Notes: generated from the sequence alone by a model not told the origin. DNA of 64,000 bases from Mesorhizobium sp. NZP2077 (GCF_013170805.1 NZ_CP051294.1:124001-188000), one strand, 5' to 3'; shown: positions 17,068 to 29,991, numbered from the stretch's first letter. Numbers and translations are program-made.

Positions 17068-18588
17068 ATGTCCACCCGGCCGGACAGGCCGAAAGCCTTG
17101 AAGGAACCGACATTGCCGCTGCTCCCGCGCTTGATCCCCCATCTCAAATCTCCTGACCTGTTTGCCAAGCTTGACTGTCTCCCGGCCCTTGGCACGCCAG
17201 TTAGTGAGCGCACATTTGTGGTCCTCAACCCATCGACCGGCGAATTGCTGGCAGAGCTTCCCGACATGGGCGTCGAGGAAACACGCGCTGCGATTGACAA
17301 AGCGTACATGGCGCAGCCTGGATGGGCGGCGCTGACGGCTCGAGAGCGCAGCGACATCCTCTGGCGCTGGCATCAACTGATCGTCGACCACACCGACGAC
17401 CTCGGCGCGATTCTGACCGCCGAGATGGGCAAGCCACTGGCTGAAGCCAAGTCTGAGATATCGCATGCGGCGGCGTACCTGCAATGGTATGCCGAAGAGG
17501 CTAATCGCATCTATGGCGATACGATCTCCGCCCCGTCGACGGACCGCCGCATGCTGGTGATCAAGCAGCCGATCGGCGTCGTCGGCACGATCACGCCCTG
17601 GAATTTCCCTGCTTCCATGGTGGCGCGCAAAATCTCCCCGGCTCTGGCCGCCGGCTGCACGATCGTGCTCAAGCCTGCCGAACAGACGCCGCTCGTGGCG
17701 GGCGCAATGTTCGCCCTCGCCCATCAGGCTGGCTTTCCCGCAGGCGTCGTCAATCTGGTCTACGCTTCCGAAGGCGACGCGGTCGGCCGTGAACTCTGCG
17801 GCAACCCTAAGGTCCGCAAGATCAGCTTCACTGGTTCGACCGAGGTCGGGCGGCTGCTGATGCGCCAATGCTCGGACCAGATCAAGAAGGTCAGCCTCGA
17901 GCTAGGAGGGAACGCGCCTTTCATCGTCTTCGACGATGCCGATGTCGATGCCGCGGTCGACGGTGCGATCCAGGCGAAATTCCGCAATGCCGGCCAGACC
18001 TGTGTTTCGGCAAATCGCCTTTATGTCCAATCTGGCGTTCACGATGAATTCGTCGACAAATTCGTGCAGCGGGTTCGCCAACTTCAGGTTGGTGACGGTT
18101 TCGATCCCGCGGTTGCCATCGGGCCACTGATTGATCAGCATGCTCTGGCCAAGATCGAATCCCATATCGCCGACGCCGTCGAAAAAGGCGGTATTGTTCG
18201 ATGCGGCGGCAATCGTATCGGCACGAGGGGCACGTTTTTTCAACCAACGGTCCTCACCGGTATTTCCAGCGAGATGACAGTCGCGCAAGAAGAAACATTC
18301 GGACCGTTGGCTGCAATCATCAACTTCGACGACGCCGAACAGGTCGTTCACGAGGCCAATGACACGATCTACGGCCTCGCCGCCTACTTTTATGCCTCCA
18401 ACCTGAAGCGTGTCTGGCGCGTGGCCGAGGCCCTGGAATATGGGATGGTGGGTATCAACACCGGGCGCATGTCCTCCGAAGCCGCGCCCTTTGGCGGCGT
18501 GAAGCAGTCAGGCATAGGGCGCGAGGGTTCCCGCCATGGGCTCGAGGACTATCTTGAGATGAAGTACCTCTGCATGGGCGGCATCTGA
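17068..18588 (+). CDS. gabD: Succinate-semialdehyde dehydrogenase (NAD(P)+)
   Basis: The 506-residue aldehyde dehydrogenase has the catalytic N179 ('TITPWNFPASM'), E278 ('VSLELGGNAPFIVF') and C312 ('NAGQTCVSANRLYVQ'), the NAD-binding 'FTGSTEVGRLLM', and the C-terminal 'PFGGVKQSGIGREGSRHGLE' typical of GabD. It oxidises succinate semialdehyde to succinate at the end of the GABA route, which is active in nodule bacteroids. The first ~20 residues before L-L-P-R-L are unlike the family and the true start may be further in. No gabT is adjacent. A related semialdehyde as substrate cannot be excluded. Confidence 0.88.
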   Translation: MSTRPDRPKALKEPTLPLLPRLIPHLKSPDLFAKLDCLPALGTPVSERTFVVLNPSTGELLAELPDMGVEETRAAIDKAYMAQPGWAALTARERSDILWRWHQLIVDHTDDLGAILTAEMGKPLAEAKSEISHAAAYLQWYAEEANRIYGDTISAPSTDRRMLVIKQPIGVVGTITPWNFPASMVARKISPALAAGCTIVLKPAEQTPLVAGAMFALAHQAGFPAGVVNLVYASEGDAVGRELCGNPKVRKISFTGSTEVGRLLMRQCSDQIKKVSLELGGNAPFIVFDDADVDAAVDGAIQAKFRNAGQTCVSANRLYVQSGVHDEFVDKFVQRVRQLQVGDGFDPAVAIGPLIDQHALAKIESHIADAVEKGGIVRCGGNRIGTRGTFFQPTVLTGISSEMTVAQEETFGPLAAIINFDDAEQVVHEANDTIYGLAAYFYASNLKRVWRVAEALEYGMVGINTGRMSSEAAPFGGVKQSGIGREGSRHGLEDYLEMKYLCMGGI

Positions 18589-19361
18589 AGCAATTGACTC
18601 AGGCCACGATTTTGTTCGCGCTTTCCTCGCTCAAGTTGTGACGAGAGTGCAAACATCAACGCTGGCGGTATGAGGATTGAGGCTCGGATGGCGGTCGGGC
18701 ATCAGCCCCCCACTTGCCCGTGTGTGTCGCCACTGACGCCATCTGCCTGCGAGCTCACTGCGCTTTCGCGTGTAGCTCTCGACATAGCCAGCCGTCCAAG
18801 GGAAACGACGGACACTTCGCTTCAATCTTGCCAGCCGTCCCTCAAGGCCACTGTTCCGACGGGGGAACAAGCCGGCCCGCCGGGCAGATAAACGGAACCC
18901 CGCGTCCGGCGGTTTGAACAGTGTGCCGCCCACTGGATCCGCTCGTTGACGCGCCGCCGAGCAGGTGATCGGCGGCGTATATGCGGTGGCAAACAGCATG
19001 GTCCGCGATGGCGGTCCGCTTTTCAATTTCGCTTTCGCCCGATCTCCCCGTCCGCGCCTCAGGGAATGGGTGGATAGCGCTGACGACACGCCGGCACGTC
19101 TGGCGTTTTACGCCGGTCCTGTTTCGATGCTCTGGCAGATCATCGGACCGAGCGCCTCAGCTATTCGTTGATCTCGACGCACAGGGCCAATACACCTTTC
19201 TCGTTTCTTGCGGGTCCGCAGAAGGCTTTGGCCATTCCTGCCCTGGTCTCCCGCGCGTGGGCCCCGATCCACGAGGTTTCCATCCGCGTTTGATCAACCC
19301 GCCGACTCCAGCGTGTCCGAAGGCGCTTGACAAAGCGGCGCCGGCCCGTTCAACTTGATGC
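18589..19361. other. 770-bp stretch without a supportable gene
   Basis: The region lies between gabD and the thi riboswitch. Open frames on both strands (for example 18631-19089 minus) carry no recognisable domain. The thiC promoter should lie in the last 100 bases. Confidence 0.45.
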
Positions 19362-19464
19362 ATTCACCAGGGGGGTCCCGACAAGGGGCTGAGATACTGC
19401 TGGCTTTCGCGGCGCAGTGACCCGTTGAACCTGATCCAGTTCATACTGGCGTAGGGACGGTGCA
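19362..19464 (+). promoter_or_regulatory. TPP riboswitch (THI element) upstream of thiC
   Basis: The conserved blocks appear in order: a GGGGG-TCCC stem side, GGGGCTGAGAT, a variable stem, GTGACCCGTTGAACCTGATC, CAGTTCATACTGG and CGTAGGGA. These are the pyrimidine- and pyrophosphate-sensing helices of the TPP aptamer. The first block reads GGGGTCCC where GGGGTGC is usual, a minor variation. It lies about 115 bases before the thiC ATG, so it should repress the thi operon when TPP is plentiful. Confidence 0.93.
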
Positions 19465-19564
19465 AGCGCTTTGCGGGAGTCTATGCCCGAAGACCTGTCT
19501 CGAGCAGGTCGGCCGAAGCGTCTTTTCATCCTTCCGGCACAGAACTGGGTCTCCAATGCAATGA

Positions 19565-22401
<2,837 letters not shown>

Positions 22402-22569
22402 GAGCGCCGCCACCACGCTTGCGACGCTGCTTGCCACGCTCGACTATGAGGGCGACTGGCTCGCAACTGCCGTCAACAGCGACCTCGTGCACAAAGCCAG
22501 GCGGGTGGAGTTTCAGTTGAGCGACGGCGACCGGATCGAAATCCTCTCGCCGATGCAAGGAGGCTAGCC

Positions 22570-23343
22570 ATGTTCGAGCTTCTCGGAACGACGCTTCCCT
22601 CCCGCCTGCTTCTCGGCACGGCTCAATATCCTTCGCCGTCCGTCCTTTCAAACGCGGTCAAGGCGTCGGGCACCTCGGTGGTGACCGTCTCGTTGCGCCG
22701 CGAGATGGCGGGCGGCAGGGCCGGCGAAAAATTCTGGTCGCTGATCCGCTCGCTCGGCACGAGCATCCTGCCCAACACTGCCGGCTGCCACTCCGTCAAG
22801 GAAGCGGTCACCACCGCAAAGATGGCGCGCGAAGTCTTCGGTACGAGCTGGATCAAGCTCGAAGTGATCGGCAACCACGACACGCTGCAGCCGGATGTGT
22901 TCGGCCTGGTCGAAGCCGCCCGCATTCTGTGCGACGACGGTTTTGCGGTATTCCCCTACACCACCGACGATCTTGTTGTGGCCGAGCGGCTGCTGGAAGC
23001 GGGCTGCAAGGTCTTGATGCCCTGGTGCGCGCCGATCGGCTCGGCACTCGGGCCGGTCAACAGTACGGCGTTGCGCTCGATGCGCGGACATTTCCCGGAT
23101 GTTCCATTGATCGTGGATGCGGGGCTCGGACGGCCGTCGCACGCGGCAACCGTCATGGAACTCGGCTTTGACGCCGTGCTCCTGAACACTGCGGTTGCCA
23201 AGGCGGCCGATCCGGTCGGCATGGCGCGCGCTTTCGGCAGGGCGGTCGATGCCGGCCGTGAGGCCTTCTGCTCGGGAATGCTCGAACCGCGCGATGTCGC
23301 TGTGCCATCGACGCCGACATTCGGCAGGGCGGTTTTTTCATGA
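22570..23343 (+). CDS. thiG: Thiazole synthase ThiG
   Basis: The 257-residue TIM-barrel enzyme forms thiazole phosphate from DXP, dehydroglycine and ThiS thiocarboxylate. It shows '[20 protein letters not shown]', '[20 protein letters not shown]', '[16 protein letters not shown]' (Schiff-base Lys region), '[15 protein letters not shown]' and '[20 protein letters not shown]'. Its stop overlaps the thiE start. Confidence 0.96.
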   Translation: MFELLGTTLPSRLLLGTAQYPSPSVLSNAVKASGTSVVTVSLRREMAGGRAGEKFWSLIRSLGTSILPNTAGCHSVKEAVTTAKMAREVFGTSWIKLEVIGNHDTLQPDVFGLVEAARILCDDGFAVFPYTTDDLVVAERLLEAGCKVLMPWCAPIGSALGPVNSTALRSMRGHFPDVPLIVDAGLGRPSHAATVMELGFDAVLLNTAVAKAADPVGMARAFGRAVDAGREAFCSGMLEPRDVAVPSTPTFGRAVFS

Positions 23344-24068
23344 AACTCGATCCCTTCTACCTGATCGTTGACAGTGCTGCCTGGGTCGAACGGCTGGTGC
23401 CGCTCGGCGTCAAGCTGGTGCAGTTGCGCATCAAGACCATGGACGAGGCCGGGTTGCGCTCCGAGATCCGCAAGGCAAAGGCTTTATGCGCCGCGCAGCG
23501 ATGCCAGCTCATCGTCAACGACCACTGGCGCCTGGCAATCGAGGAAGGCTGCGACTTCGTCCATCTCGGCCAGGAGGATTTGCAGACCGCCGACCTTGAG
23601 CGGATACGAGCGGCCGGCATGAGGCTCGGGCTCAGCACCCATGATCATGCCGAACTGGAAACGGCCATGGCCGCCACGCCCGACTACATCGCGCTAGGTC
23701 CTATCTATCCTACCATCCTGAAGAAGATGAAATGGGCGCCGCAAGGGCTTGAGCGGATCGGCGCGTGGAGGCACCGGGTCGCGCCGATCCCGTTGGTCGC
23801 CATCGGCGGCCTCAATCCTGAGCGGCTCGACGGCGTCTTCGAAGCCGGCGCCGACAGCGCCGCGGTGGTCACCGACATCACATTGAATGCTGATCCCGAA
23901 GGGCGCACGCGAGAATGGATCAAAAAGACGGATCGATGGCGCTGGGGCGAGAACCGCATGTGCTTGTCGTCGGCGGCTCGGACTCCAGTGGCGGGGCTGG
24001 AATCGCGCGCGATATCGAGACGATCTCTGCCGTGGGCGTGCGCACCTGCCTTGCCGTCACGGCGCTGA
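23340..24068 (+). CDS. thiE: Thiamine-phosphate synthase ThiE, with abnormal 3' run-on
   Basis: The enzyme joins HMP-PP and thiazole phosphate. Residues 1 to ~200 are a normal ThiE: '[15 protein letters not shown]', '[12 protein letters not shown]', 'VHLGQEDLQ', '[14 protein letters not shown]', '[11 protein letters not shown]' and '[13 protein letters not shown]'. The frame then continues about 40 codons to 24068 across the thiD start in another frame. Those residues (C-L-S-S-A-A-R-T-P and on) are not ThiE-like. Either the gene naturally overlaps thiD by 154 bases or a small frameshift has removed the original stop. Confidence 0.9.
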   Translation: MKLDPFYLIVDSAAWVERLVPLGVKLVQLRIKTMDEAGLRSEIRKAKALCAAQRCQLIVNDHWRLAIEEGCDFVHLGQEDLQTADLERIRAAGMRLGLSTHDHAELETAMAATPDYIALGPIYPTILKKMKWAPQGLERIGAWRHRVAPIPLVAIGGLNPERLDGVFEAGADSAAVVTDITLNADPEGRTREWIKKTDRWRWGENRMCLSSAARTPVAGLESRAISRRSLPWACAPALPSRR

Positions 24069-24697
24069 CGGTGCAGACGCACGAGGCCGTCAAGAAGCTC
24101 CATCATTCGCCACCAAGCCTGGTGGCCGACCAGATGCGCGCTGCGTTCCAGGCCAACAAGGTGGCTGCTATCAAGATCGGCATGCTCGCGACCGCCGAGA
24201 TCATCGTTGCCGTAGCCGCAGTGCTCCGCGAAAATCCGCAGGTGCCGGCAATACTCGATCCGGTGCTCGCCTCCACATCGGGCCGGGCGCTCCTGGAAGC
24301 AGGCGCCATCGCTGCCATGAAGCGTGATCTGGTGCCGCTTTGCTGTCTGGTCACACCCAATCTCATCGAACTGGCGCTCCTTATCGGCGCGGAGCAAGCG
24401 GTCGATGAGGATGAAGCGGTCTGGCAAGGCCAGGAGCTCTTGGCCGCCGGCGCGCAGGCCATTCTGATCAAGGGCGGCCATGCAAAAGGACTTCGATCGA
24501 CGGATATCCTGCTGCGCTGCGGTCAAGAACCCATTCGCTTCGATGCGCCGCGCCTTGCAGTATCGATGCGCGGGACAGGTTGCATGCTGGCCAGCGCGGT
24601 TGCGGCACATCTGGCGAATGCGAGCCCGCTCGAAGAAAGCGTGCGCAGAGGCAAGCTGTTCGTTTTCGAGAAGCTGGAGACCGACCTGACCAACTGA
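23915..24697 (+). CDS. thiD: Hydroxymethylpyrimidine (phosphomethylpyrimidine) kinase ThiD
   Basis: The 260-residue ribokinase-fold enzyme phosphorylates HMP-P to HMP-PP. It shows '[20 protein letters not shown]', '[12 protein letters not shown]', 'KIGMLATAEII', 'LDPVLASTSG', 'VTPNLIELALLIG', 'ILIKGGHA' and 'SMRGTGCMLASAVAAHLA' (anion hole and catalytic region; Met replaces the more common His-Gly-Thr lead). The ATG at 23915 gives the longest start; the Met at 23936 is an alternative. It is the last gene of the thi operon and is followed by a terminator. Confidence 0.93.
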   Translation: MDQKDGSMALGREPHVLVVGGSDSSGGAGIARDIETISAVGVRTCLAVTALTVQTHEAVKKLHHSPPSLVADQMRAAFQANKVAAIKIGMLATAEIIVAVAAVLRENPQVPAILDPVLASTSGRALLEAGAIAAMKRDLVPLCCLVTPNLIELALLIGAEQAVDEDEAVWQGQELLAAGAQAILIKGGHAKGLRSTDILLRCGQEPIRFDAPRLAVSMRGTGCMLASAVAAHLANASPLEESVRRGKLFVFEKLETDLTN

Positions 24698-24713
24698 AAG
24701 ACAAAACGAGGCC

Positions 24714-24742
24714 AAGCCGTCGCATCCTAGGTGCGAGGGCTT
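24714..24742 (+). terminator. Hairpin after the thi operon
   Basis: AAGCCGTCGCA pairs with TGCGAGGGCTT with one mismatch, and CTT follows. It begins 17 bases after the thiD stop. The T-run is short, so efficiency is uncertain. Confidence 0.6.
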
Positions 24743-25116
24743 CTTGAGTCGCGGGAGCCGACTTGGGCGCTTCAGGGGCGGCGCGAAACTTCTTCGGCGC
24801 TTCGCGTTTTGCAAAATCACACGAAGCGGATCGGGAACCAAACCCAAACGCCGACCCCGGCCACAGCGCGCCCAGATCACAACACGTAAACGACGGCGGA
24901 ATGTCGGGCCATAGATCACAATGCCGGCGAGCATCGAAATGGTCCTGCCGCGGCCGTATTCGCTTGCAGCGGCAAGACTATGTTGGGGACACGTCGCTCA
25001 CCGTCTTTGAATTGTTCGGACACTGTGGTCACGAGTGCCGGCACGGCAATTGCCTGACGTCTTGCGCGCAGCTATCGGACGACAGATGCGCCGAAGCCCA
25101 GATGGCGGAATCGTTA
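24743..25116. other. 370-bp stretch without a supportable gene
   Basis: No recognisable coding or regulatory sequence was found between the thi terminator and the panB remnant. Confidence 0.4.
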
Positions 25117-25335
25117 TCAGATCGGCGGTAGCTGCCTCTGGTTGACAAGGCCCATACGATTTCGCACTGCCCTTGTTCCGCCCCCAGGTTCGACGGTTTG
25201 GCCATCGAGTACCATGCCGACGCGCTCGTTGATGGGCGATCGGATCGCTTTTGTGTCACCGGCCACCTCGATCTTCCTTCCTCTGCGTTACCCCTCGCGG
25301 GTGTCGCGTTTGGCGCAAGCCTGTGCAGCTGCGAA
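25117..25335 (-). pseudogene. Remnant of the 5' end of a panB gene and its leader
   Basis: On the minus strand the leader at 25283-25335 matches the panB leader at 13873-13926 ('GCGTTACCC.TCGC.GGTGTC' and 'TGTGCAGCTGCGAA' read on the plus strand). A GTG-started frame follows with G-D-T-K-A-I-R-S-P-I (compare [10 protein letters not shown] in PanB), then E-R-V-G-M-V-L-D-G, which lines up with D-S-V-G-M-V-L-H-G of PanB. The ~30 residues between those two points are deleted. The peptide ends after ~50 residues, so no enzyme can result. Confidence 0.65.
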
Positions 25336-25436
25336 ACTAAAATCCACGAGCCGTAATGTTGACGCGCGGACAGATAAGAGTTCATTAAATCGATTGAGCT
25401 TGCGATACTGCAGCCGTACCAACAAAATCCGGGAAC

Positions 25437-26405
25437 ATGAACGCCAAGGCGAAAGATACCAGAAAAGGCCGCGCCGGACGCAAGGCCAGCGAGATCAAGG
25501 CGGATCTGATCGCTGTCGTGGTCGCCGTCACTGAAGGGGACCCTTGCATTCTCACCATCGGGCAGGCCAATGCACTTCCGTCGGGCCCGTTCGAGTTCGA
25601 TCACCGCTCGCTGCAATCGGGCCTTCGGGCATGGGTCGAACAGCAAACCGGTCAGCCGCTGGGTTACATCGAGCAGCTCTACACTTTCGCCGACCGCGAC
25701 AGAATCGCCGCCGAAGACCAGCAGCGTGTGATTTCGATCAGCTATCTCGCTCTCACCCGGAAAGAATATGCCATCGCCTCGGCCAAGCCGTGCTGGGGGA
25801 GCTGGTACGATTACTTCCCCTGGGAGGACCATCGCTCCGGCACGCCGCCGGTGGTGCTGGATGTTCTGCGCCCACGCCTGATTGAATGGGCGCAAGGCCT
25901 GCCAGAGGGCGAGGCGCGTCGCGAGCGCCGCCGGCGGGCAGCAGTCGCCTTCGGCTTCGACGATCGGGGCTGGAACGAGGAGCTGGTGCTCCAACGCTAT
26001 GAGCTGCTCTATGAGTCGGAGCTGGTTGAAGAGGCGGCTCGCGGCGGACATGAGGGCGCCCTCGCCCCAATGCCGGGCAGATCGATGGTCGCCGATCATC
26101 GCAGGATCCTTGCAACCGGCATTGCGCGGCTGCGCTCCAAAATCAAATACAGGCCCGTCGTGTTCGAGCTGATGGCGCCGGTTTTCACGCTTCTACAACT
26201 GCAGCGAACCGTGGAGGCGCTCGCCGGCAGGCTCGTTAACAAGCCGAATTTCCGCCGCCTGATCGAGCAGCAGGAACTGGTCGAGGAAACCGGCGAGACC
26301 ACCACCGAAACCGGCGGGAGGCCGGCGAAGCTTTATCGCTTCCGTCATGCCGTTCTCGATGAGACGGTTATAGCTGGGACAAAATTGCCGCAAACACGGG
26401 GTTGA
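25437..26405 (+). CDS. nadQ: NadQ-type regulator of NAD synthesis (Nudix-like domain plus winged helix)
   Basis: The 322-residue protein has an N-terminal Nudix-related region (residues ~22-170: 'IAVVVAVTEGDPCILTIGQA', 'LRAWVEQQTGQPLGYIEQLY') without a complete Nudix catalytic box. A basic helical middle follows, then a C-terminal winged-helix part ('FTLLQLQRTVEALAGR', 'FRRLIEQQELVEETGE', 'GGRPAKLYRFR'). This architecture is that of the NadQ/NrtR-like repressors known upstream of nadABC in alphaproteobacteria. It lies 63 bases before nadA in the same direction, and the gap holds an inverted repeat that could be its operator. The assignment is by architecture and context. Confidence 0.82.
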   Translation: MNAKAKDTRKGRAGRKASEIKADLIAVVVAVTEGDPCILTIGQANALPSGPFEFDHRSLQSGLRAWVEQQTGQPLGYIEQLYTFADRDRIAAEDQQRVISISYLALTRKEYAIASAKPCWGSWYDYFPWEDHRSGTPPVVLDVLRPRLIEWAQGLPEGEARRERRRRAAVAFGFDDRGWNEELVLQRYELLYESELVEEAARGGHEGALAPMPGRSMVADHRRILATGIARLRSKIKYRPVVFELMAPVFTLLQLQRTVEALAGRLVNKPNFRRLIEQQELVEETGETTTETGGRPAKLYRFRHAVLDETVIAGTKLPQTRG

Positions 26406-26409
26406 CTCC

Positions 26410-26456
26410 TTATAGTCGGCGTAGATATATCCCCCTTATAACCAGAATGACTATAA
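26410..26456. promoter_or_regulatory. Candidate NadQ operator before nadA
   Basis: TTATAGTC at 26410-26417 and its exact reverse complement GACTATAA at 26449-26456 flank an A/T-rich segment containing TATATCCCCC and TTATAACC. The second arm lies next to the CGGAGG ribosome-binding site of nadA. That position would suit repression; the binding itself is inferred. Confidence 0.6.
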
Positions 26457-26468
26457 TCGGAGGCGCCG

Positions 26469-27443
26469 ATGACCCGGGCGTTACCTGCGGCCGCCTCCCT
26501 GTACGATCGCGTCAGCCGCGTAATTCCGTCGATCGAATGGCCGGCCTTCAGCGACGACATCGATGCCATCCTGGCGCTGAAGCGTGAGCGCAACGCGGTC
26601 ATCCTGGCGCACAATTACCAGACGCCGGAGATATTCCATTGCGTTGCCGACATCGTCGGCGACAGCCTGGCGCTCGCTCGCAAGGCAATGACGGTCGAGG
26701 CGCAAGTCATCGTGCTCGCAGGCGTGCATTTCATGGCCGAGACGGCCAAGCTGCTCAATCCCGACAAGACAGTGCTCATTCCAGATCTCGGTGCCGGCTG
26801 CTCGCTGGCCGACTCGATCACGGCACAGGACGTGCGGTTGATGCGAGAGCGTTATCCGGGTGTTCCGGTTGTCACCTATGTAAATACGTCGGCCGCCGTG
26901 AAGGCTGAGTCCGACATCTGCTGCACTTCGGGGAACGCGCTGGCAGTGGTGAAGTCGCTCGGCGCGCCTCGCGTGATCATGCTGCCCGACGAATATCTGG
27001 CGAGAAACATCGCGGCGCAGACAAAAGTCGAGATCATCGCCTGGACGGGACGTTGCGAGGTGCATGAGCGCTTCACGGCGTCCGACATTCAGGAACTGCG
27101 CGAGGCCTATCCAGGCGTGACGGTGCTTGCTCACCCTGAATGTCCACCGGAGGTCGTTGCGGTGGCAGACTTCGCGGGCTCGACGGCGGCGATGTCGGAC
27201 TACGTCGGCCAGCACAAGCCAGCGCGTGTGATGCTCATGACGGAGTGCTCGATGAGCGACAACATTGCCGTCGAACATCCCGAAATCGAGTTCGTACGCC
27301 CCTGCAACCTGTGCCCACACATGAAGCGTATCACGCTTCGTAACATCCGCAGCGCGCTCGAAGAAAACCGTCACATCGTCATGATCGATCCCGATGTTGC
27401 CGAGCGAGCCCGTTGGGCTGTCGAGCGCATGCTTTTCGTATGA
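26469..27443 (+). CDS. nadA: Quinolinate synthase
   Basis: The 324-residue 4Fe-4S enzyme condenses iminoaspartate with DHAP to quinolinate. The cluster cysteines are C111 ('[10 protein letters not shown]'), C196 ('[11 protein letters not shown]') and C282 ('[10 protein letters not shown]'). '[13 protein letters not shown]' and '[20 protein letters not shown]' are the usual family blocks. A CGGAGG box precedes the ATG. It is the first gene of nadABC, with a 4-base overlap with nadB. Confidence 0.96.
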   Translation: MTRALPAAASLYDRVSRVIPSIEWPAFSDDIDAILALKRERNAVILAHNYQTPEIFHCVADIVGDSLALARKAMTVEAQVIVLAGVHFMAETAKLLNPDKTVLIPDLGAGCSLADSITAQDVRLMRERYPGVPVVTYVNTSAAVKAESDICCTSGNALAVVKSLGAPRVIMLPDEYLARNIAAQTKVEIIAWTGRCEVHERFTASDIQELREAYPGVTVLAHPECPPEVVAVADFAGSTAAMSDYVGQHKPARVMLMTECSMSDNIAVEHPEIEFVRPCNLCPHMKRITLRNIRSALEENRHIVMIDPDVAERARWAVERMLFV

Positions 27444-28981
27444 CACCGGATATCCATGACATTGGCGGGGCACCGATCATTATCGGCGCTGGCCTCGCCG
27501 GGCTCATGACGGCGATTCATATGGCACCACAGCCGGTCGTTCTTCTCTCCAGAGCCCCGCTCGGGACCGAAGCTTCGAGCACCCTCGCCCAAGGCGGCCT
27601 CGCAGCCAGCCTCGGCGAGGACGACGCCTCGGAACTCCACCTCGCCGATACGCTCGCTGCCGGCGACGGATATTGCGACGAACTAATGGCCAGGCGGGTG
27701 ATTGAGGCTGCACCTCGAGCGATCGAGAACCTCATTCGTCTTGGCGTTGCTTTCGACCGCTCGACGGATGGGAAGTTGCGGCTCGGCCTGGAAGCGGCGC
27801 ATTCGCGCCGCCGGATCGTGCACGCCGCCGGCGACGCCACCGGCCGTGAGTTGTTCCGCACGCTCCTCGCCGTAGCGCGGCGAACCCGTTCGATCACAAT
27901 CCTGGAAGGGATGACGGCCCTTCGCCTGATCGTTGCAGAAGGCAGCATTGTGGGCCTGTTGGCTATCCTGCCCGGCGGCGCGTTCGCATTGCCTACGCGG
28001 CGTGTGGTGCTTGCGACCGGCGGCATCGGTGGCCTCTTTAGCGATACGACGAATCCGCTTGGCTCCTTCGGGCACGGGTTGGCGCTGGCCGCCTGCGCCG
28101 GCGCGGAGCTTGCCGATCTCGAATTCGTGCAGTTCCATCCGACCGCCCTCGACAGCCCACGCCGTCCAATGCCGCTTGTGAGCGAAGCCGTGCGCGGCGA
28201 AGGTGCGGTGCTCGTCGACGAACACGGTCAGCGCTTCCTTGCCGATACGCCCGGCGCCGAGCTCGCATCGCGTGACGTGGTCGCGCGGGCCATCTCCTGT
28301 CAGCTCACCGCGGGACATCGTGTCTATCTCGATGCCCGGCAATGCCTCGGCCCGAAATTCGCAAAACGCTTTCCAACGATCGACGCGGCTTGTAGGCACG
28401 CCGGTATCGATCCGGCCGTCGAGCCGATCCCGGTACGCCCGGCCGCGCACTATCACATGGGTGGCGTGGCCGTGGATGCCGAGGGCCGCAGCTCTGTTGC
28501 CGGCTTGTGGGCGTGCGGCGAGGTTGCATGTACCGGCCTGCACGGCGCCAACCGGCTGGCCAGCAACTCTCTGACCGAAGCCGTTGCGACCGCCGCGTGG
28601 GTAGCGGCAAGCGTCGGTGGCACTTGCGCCGGCTGGCAGTGGCCCAGGCTTCCCGCAATCGTTCCAGTACGACCGGACCCTTCACCTATGCGCCAACCCG
28701 TCTCGAATGCGCTTGGCATCGTCCGTAACGGCAAGTTGCTGCGCCACGCCGTGGCGGCTCTGCTGCCGATCGCCGTTGGTGAGACGGCGTCGGCCGACCC
28801 GGCACTGGTGGCGATGTTGATCGCGATTGCGGCGCTTCGGCGGGAGGAGAGCCGCGGCTCGCATTACCGATCCGATTTCCCCGGGCGCGATGCTGCCGCC
28901 CTCCCCTCGCGACTGACGCTCTGCACAGCCTTTGAGAATGCCGTCGCGCTCAGCTGGCAAGCATCCGAACGGAGCTTTTGA
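27440..28981 (+). CDS. nadB: L-aspartate oxidase
   Basis: The 513-residue FAD enzyme makes iminoaspartate from aspartate. It shows '[17 protein letters not shown]' (FAD binding), '[17 protein letters not shown]', '[15 protein letters not shown]', '[14 protein letters not shown]', '[20 protein letters not shown]' and '[20 protein letters not shown]'. The ATG at 27440 overlaps the nadA stop. NadA and NadB act in sequence on an unstable intermediate, which fits the coupling. Confidence 0.96.
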   Translation: MTPDIHDIGGAPIIIGAGLAGLMTAIHMAPQPVVLLSRAPLGTEASSTLAQGGLAASLGEDDASELHLADTLAAGDGYCDELMARRVIEAAPRAIENLIRLGVAFDRSTDGKLRLGLEAAHSRRRIVHAAGDATGRELFRTLLAVARRTRSITILEGMTALRLIVAEGSIVGLLAILPGGAFALPTRRVVLATGGIGGLFSDTTNPLGSFGHGLALAACAGAELADLEFVQFHPTALDSPRRPMPLVSEAVRGEGAVLVDEHGQRFLADTPGAELASRDVVARAISCQLTAGHRVYLDARQCLGPKFAKRFPTIDAACRHAGIDPAVEPIPVRPAAHYHMGGVAVDAEGRSSVAGLWACGEVACTGLHGANRLASNSLTEAVATAAWVAASVGGTCAGWQWPRLPAIVPVRPDPSPMRQPVSNALGIVRNGKLLRHAVAALLPIAVGETASADPALVAMLIAIAALRREESRGSHYRSDFPGRDAAALPSRLTLCTAFENAVALSWQASERSF

Positions 28982-28982
28982 T

Positions 28983-29864
28983 ATGACTTCACTTGCACCG
29001 CTTCCCCAGATCATCATGGAACCCATCGTGCGCAGCGCACTGCTGGAGGACTTGGGCAGAGCCGGCGACATCACGAGCGACGCAATCATCCCCGCCGACT
29101 GCAAAGCGACGTTTGCACTGAACGCCAGGCAGGCTGGCGTCGTTGCCGGGCTTGATCTGGTCATGTTTGCTTTCCTGCTCGTCGATCCTGGCATCAGCAT
29201 ACAGTTGCGGTGTCCCGAGGGCGGCAAAGTTTCGGCCGGGGAAACCATCGCGAATGTCAGCGGACCGGCGCGCAGCCTGCTGGCGGCCGAGCGGACGGCG
29301 CTCAATTTCCTCTCCAGGCTGAGCGGCATTGCCACCGCAACAGCTGCGCTCGTCGATGCGGTGCGCGGTCATAACACAAAGATCGTGTGCACTAGAAAGA
29401 CGACGCCCGGCCTGCGTGTCCTGGAAAAATATGCCGTACGTGCCGGAGGCGGCGCCAATCACCGTTTCGCGCTCGACGACGCCGTGCTTATCAAGGACAA
29501 CCATATTGCCATTGCGGGCGACATTCGTACCGCGATCGAGCGGGCGCGCGGCGCCATAGGCCACATGGTCAAGATCGAGGTCGAAGTCGACACGCTGGAC
29601 CAGCTCGAGATGGCGCTGCAAGTGGGCGTCGACGCCGTGCTCCTCGACAACATGTCGGTCGAGGAGCTTGCTCAGGCTGTCGCGCTGGTCGGCGGCCGCG
29701 CGATCACGGAAGCTTCCGGTCGGGTAACGCTGGCGAGCGCCGCGGCAATAGCGTCGACTGGCGTCGACCTTATCTCGGTTGGCTGGCTGACCCACAGCGC
29801 GCCGATCCTCGATATCGGAATGGATGTGCCGGTGGGTGCCAACTGCGGCAGGCGTCTGAACTGA
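28983..29864 (+). CDS. nadC: Nicotinate-nucleotide pyrophosphorylase (quinolinate phosphoribosyltransferase)
   Basis: The 293-residue enzyme converts quinolinate and PRPP to NaMN. It carries 'LLEDLGRAGDITSDAIIP', 'ERTALNFLSRLSGIAT', 'VCTRKTTPGLRVLEKYAV', 'GGGANHRFALDDAVLIKDNH' and 'IEVEVDTLDQLEMAL'. The ATG is one base after the nadB stop, so it is the third gene of the operon and completes the route from aspartate to NaMN. Confidence 0.96.
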   Translation: MTSLAPLPQIIMEPIVRSALLEDLGRAGDITSDAIIPADCKATFALNARQAGVVAGLDLVMFAFLLVDPGISIQLRCPEGGKVSAGETIANVSGPARSLLAAERTALNFLSRLSGIATATAALVDAVRGHNTKIVCTRKTTPGLRVLEKYAVRAGGGANHRFALDDAVLIKDNHIAIAGDIRTAIERARGAIGHMVKIEVEVDTLDQLEMALQVGVDAVLLDNMSVEELAQAVALVGGRAITEASGRVTLASAAAIASTGVDLISVGWLTHSAPILDIGMDVPVGANCGRRLN

Positions 29865-29991
29865 TGGGGCGGACATGATCCGCTCTTGCCGGGAATGGGC
29901 GAGTGGCAAGCTGGCCAGCACCACTCCTGCAGGTGCCTCCATGCAAGGGTGCGGGCTGCCAGGCGACGATCCAGATTGGCGAGGGGGAGAG

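Noticed and set aside
23705..24934. Reverse-strand frame of 409 codons over thiE-thiD
   Set aside because: Antisense shadow; both thi genes are clear on the plus strand.
25029..26099. Reverse-strand frame of 356 codons over the NadQ-type gene
   Set aside because: Composite of a shadow frame and the panB remnant's neighbourhood; no coherent protein.
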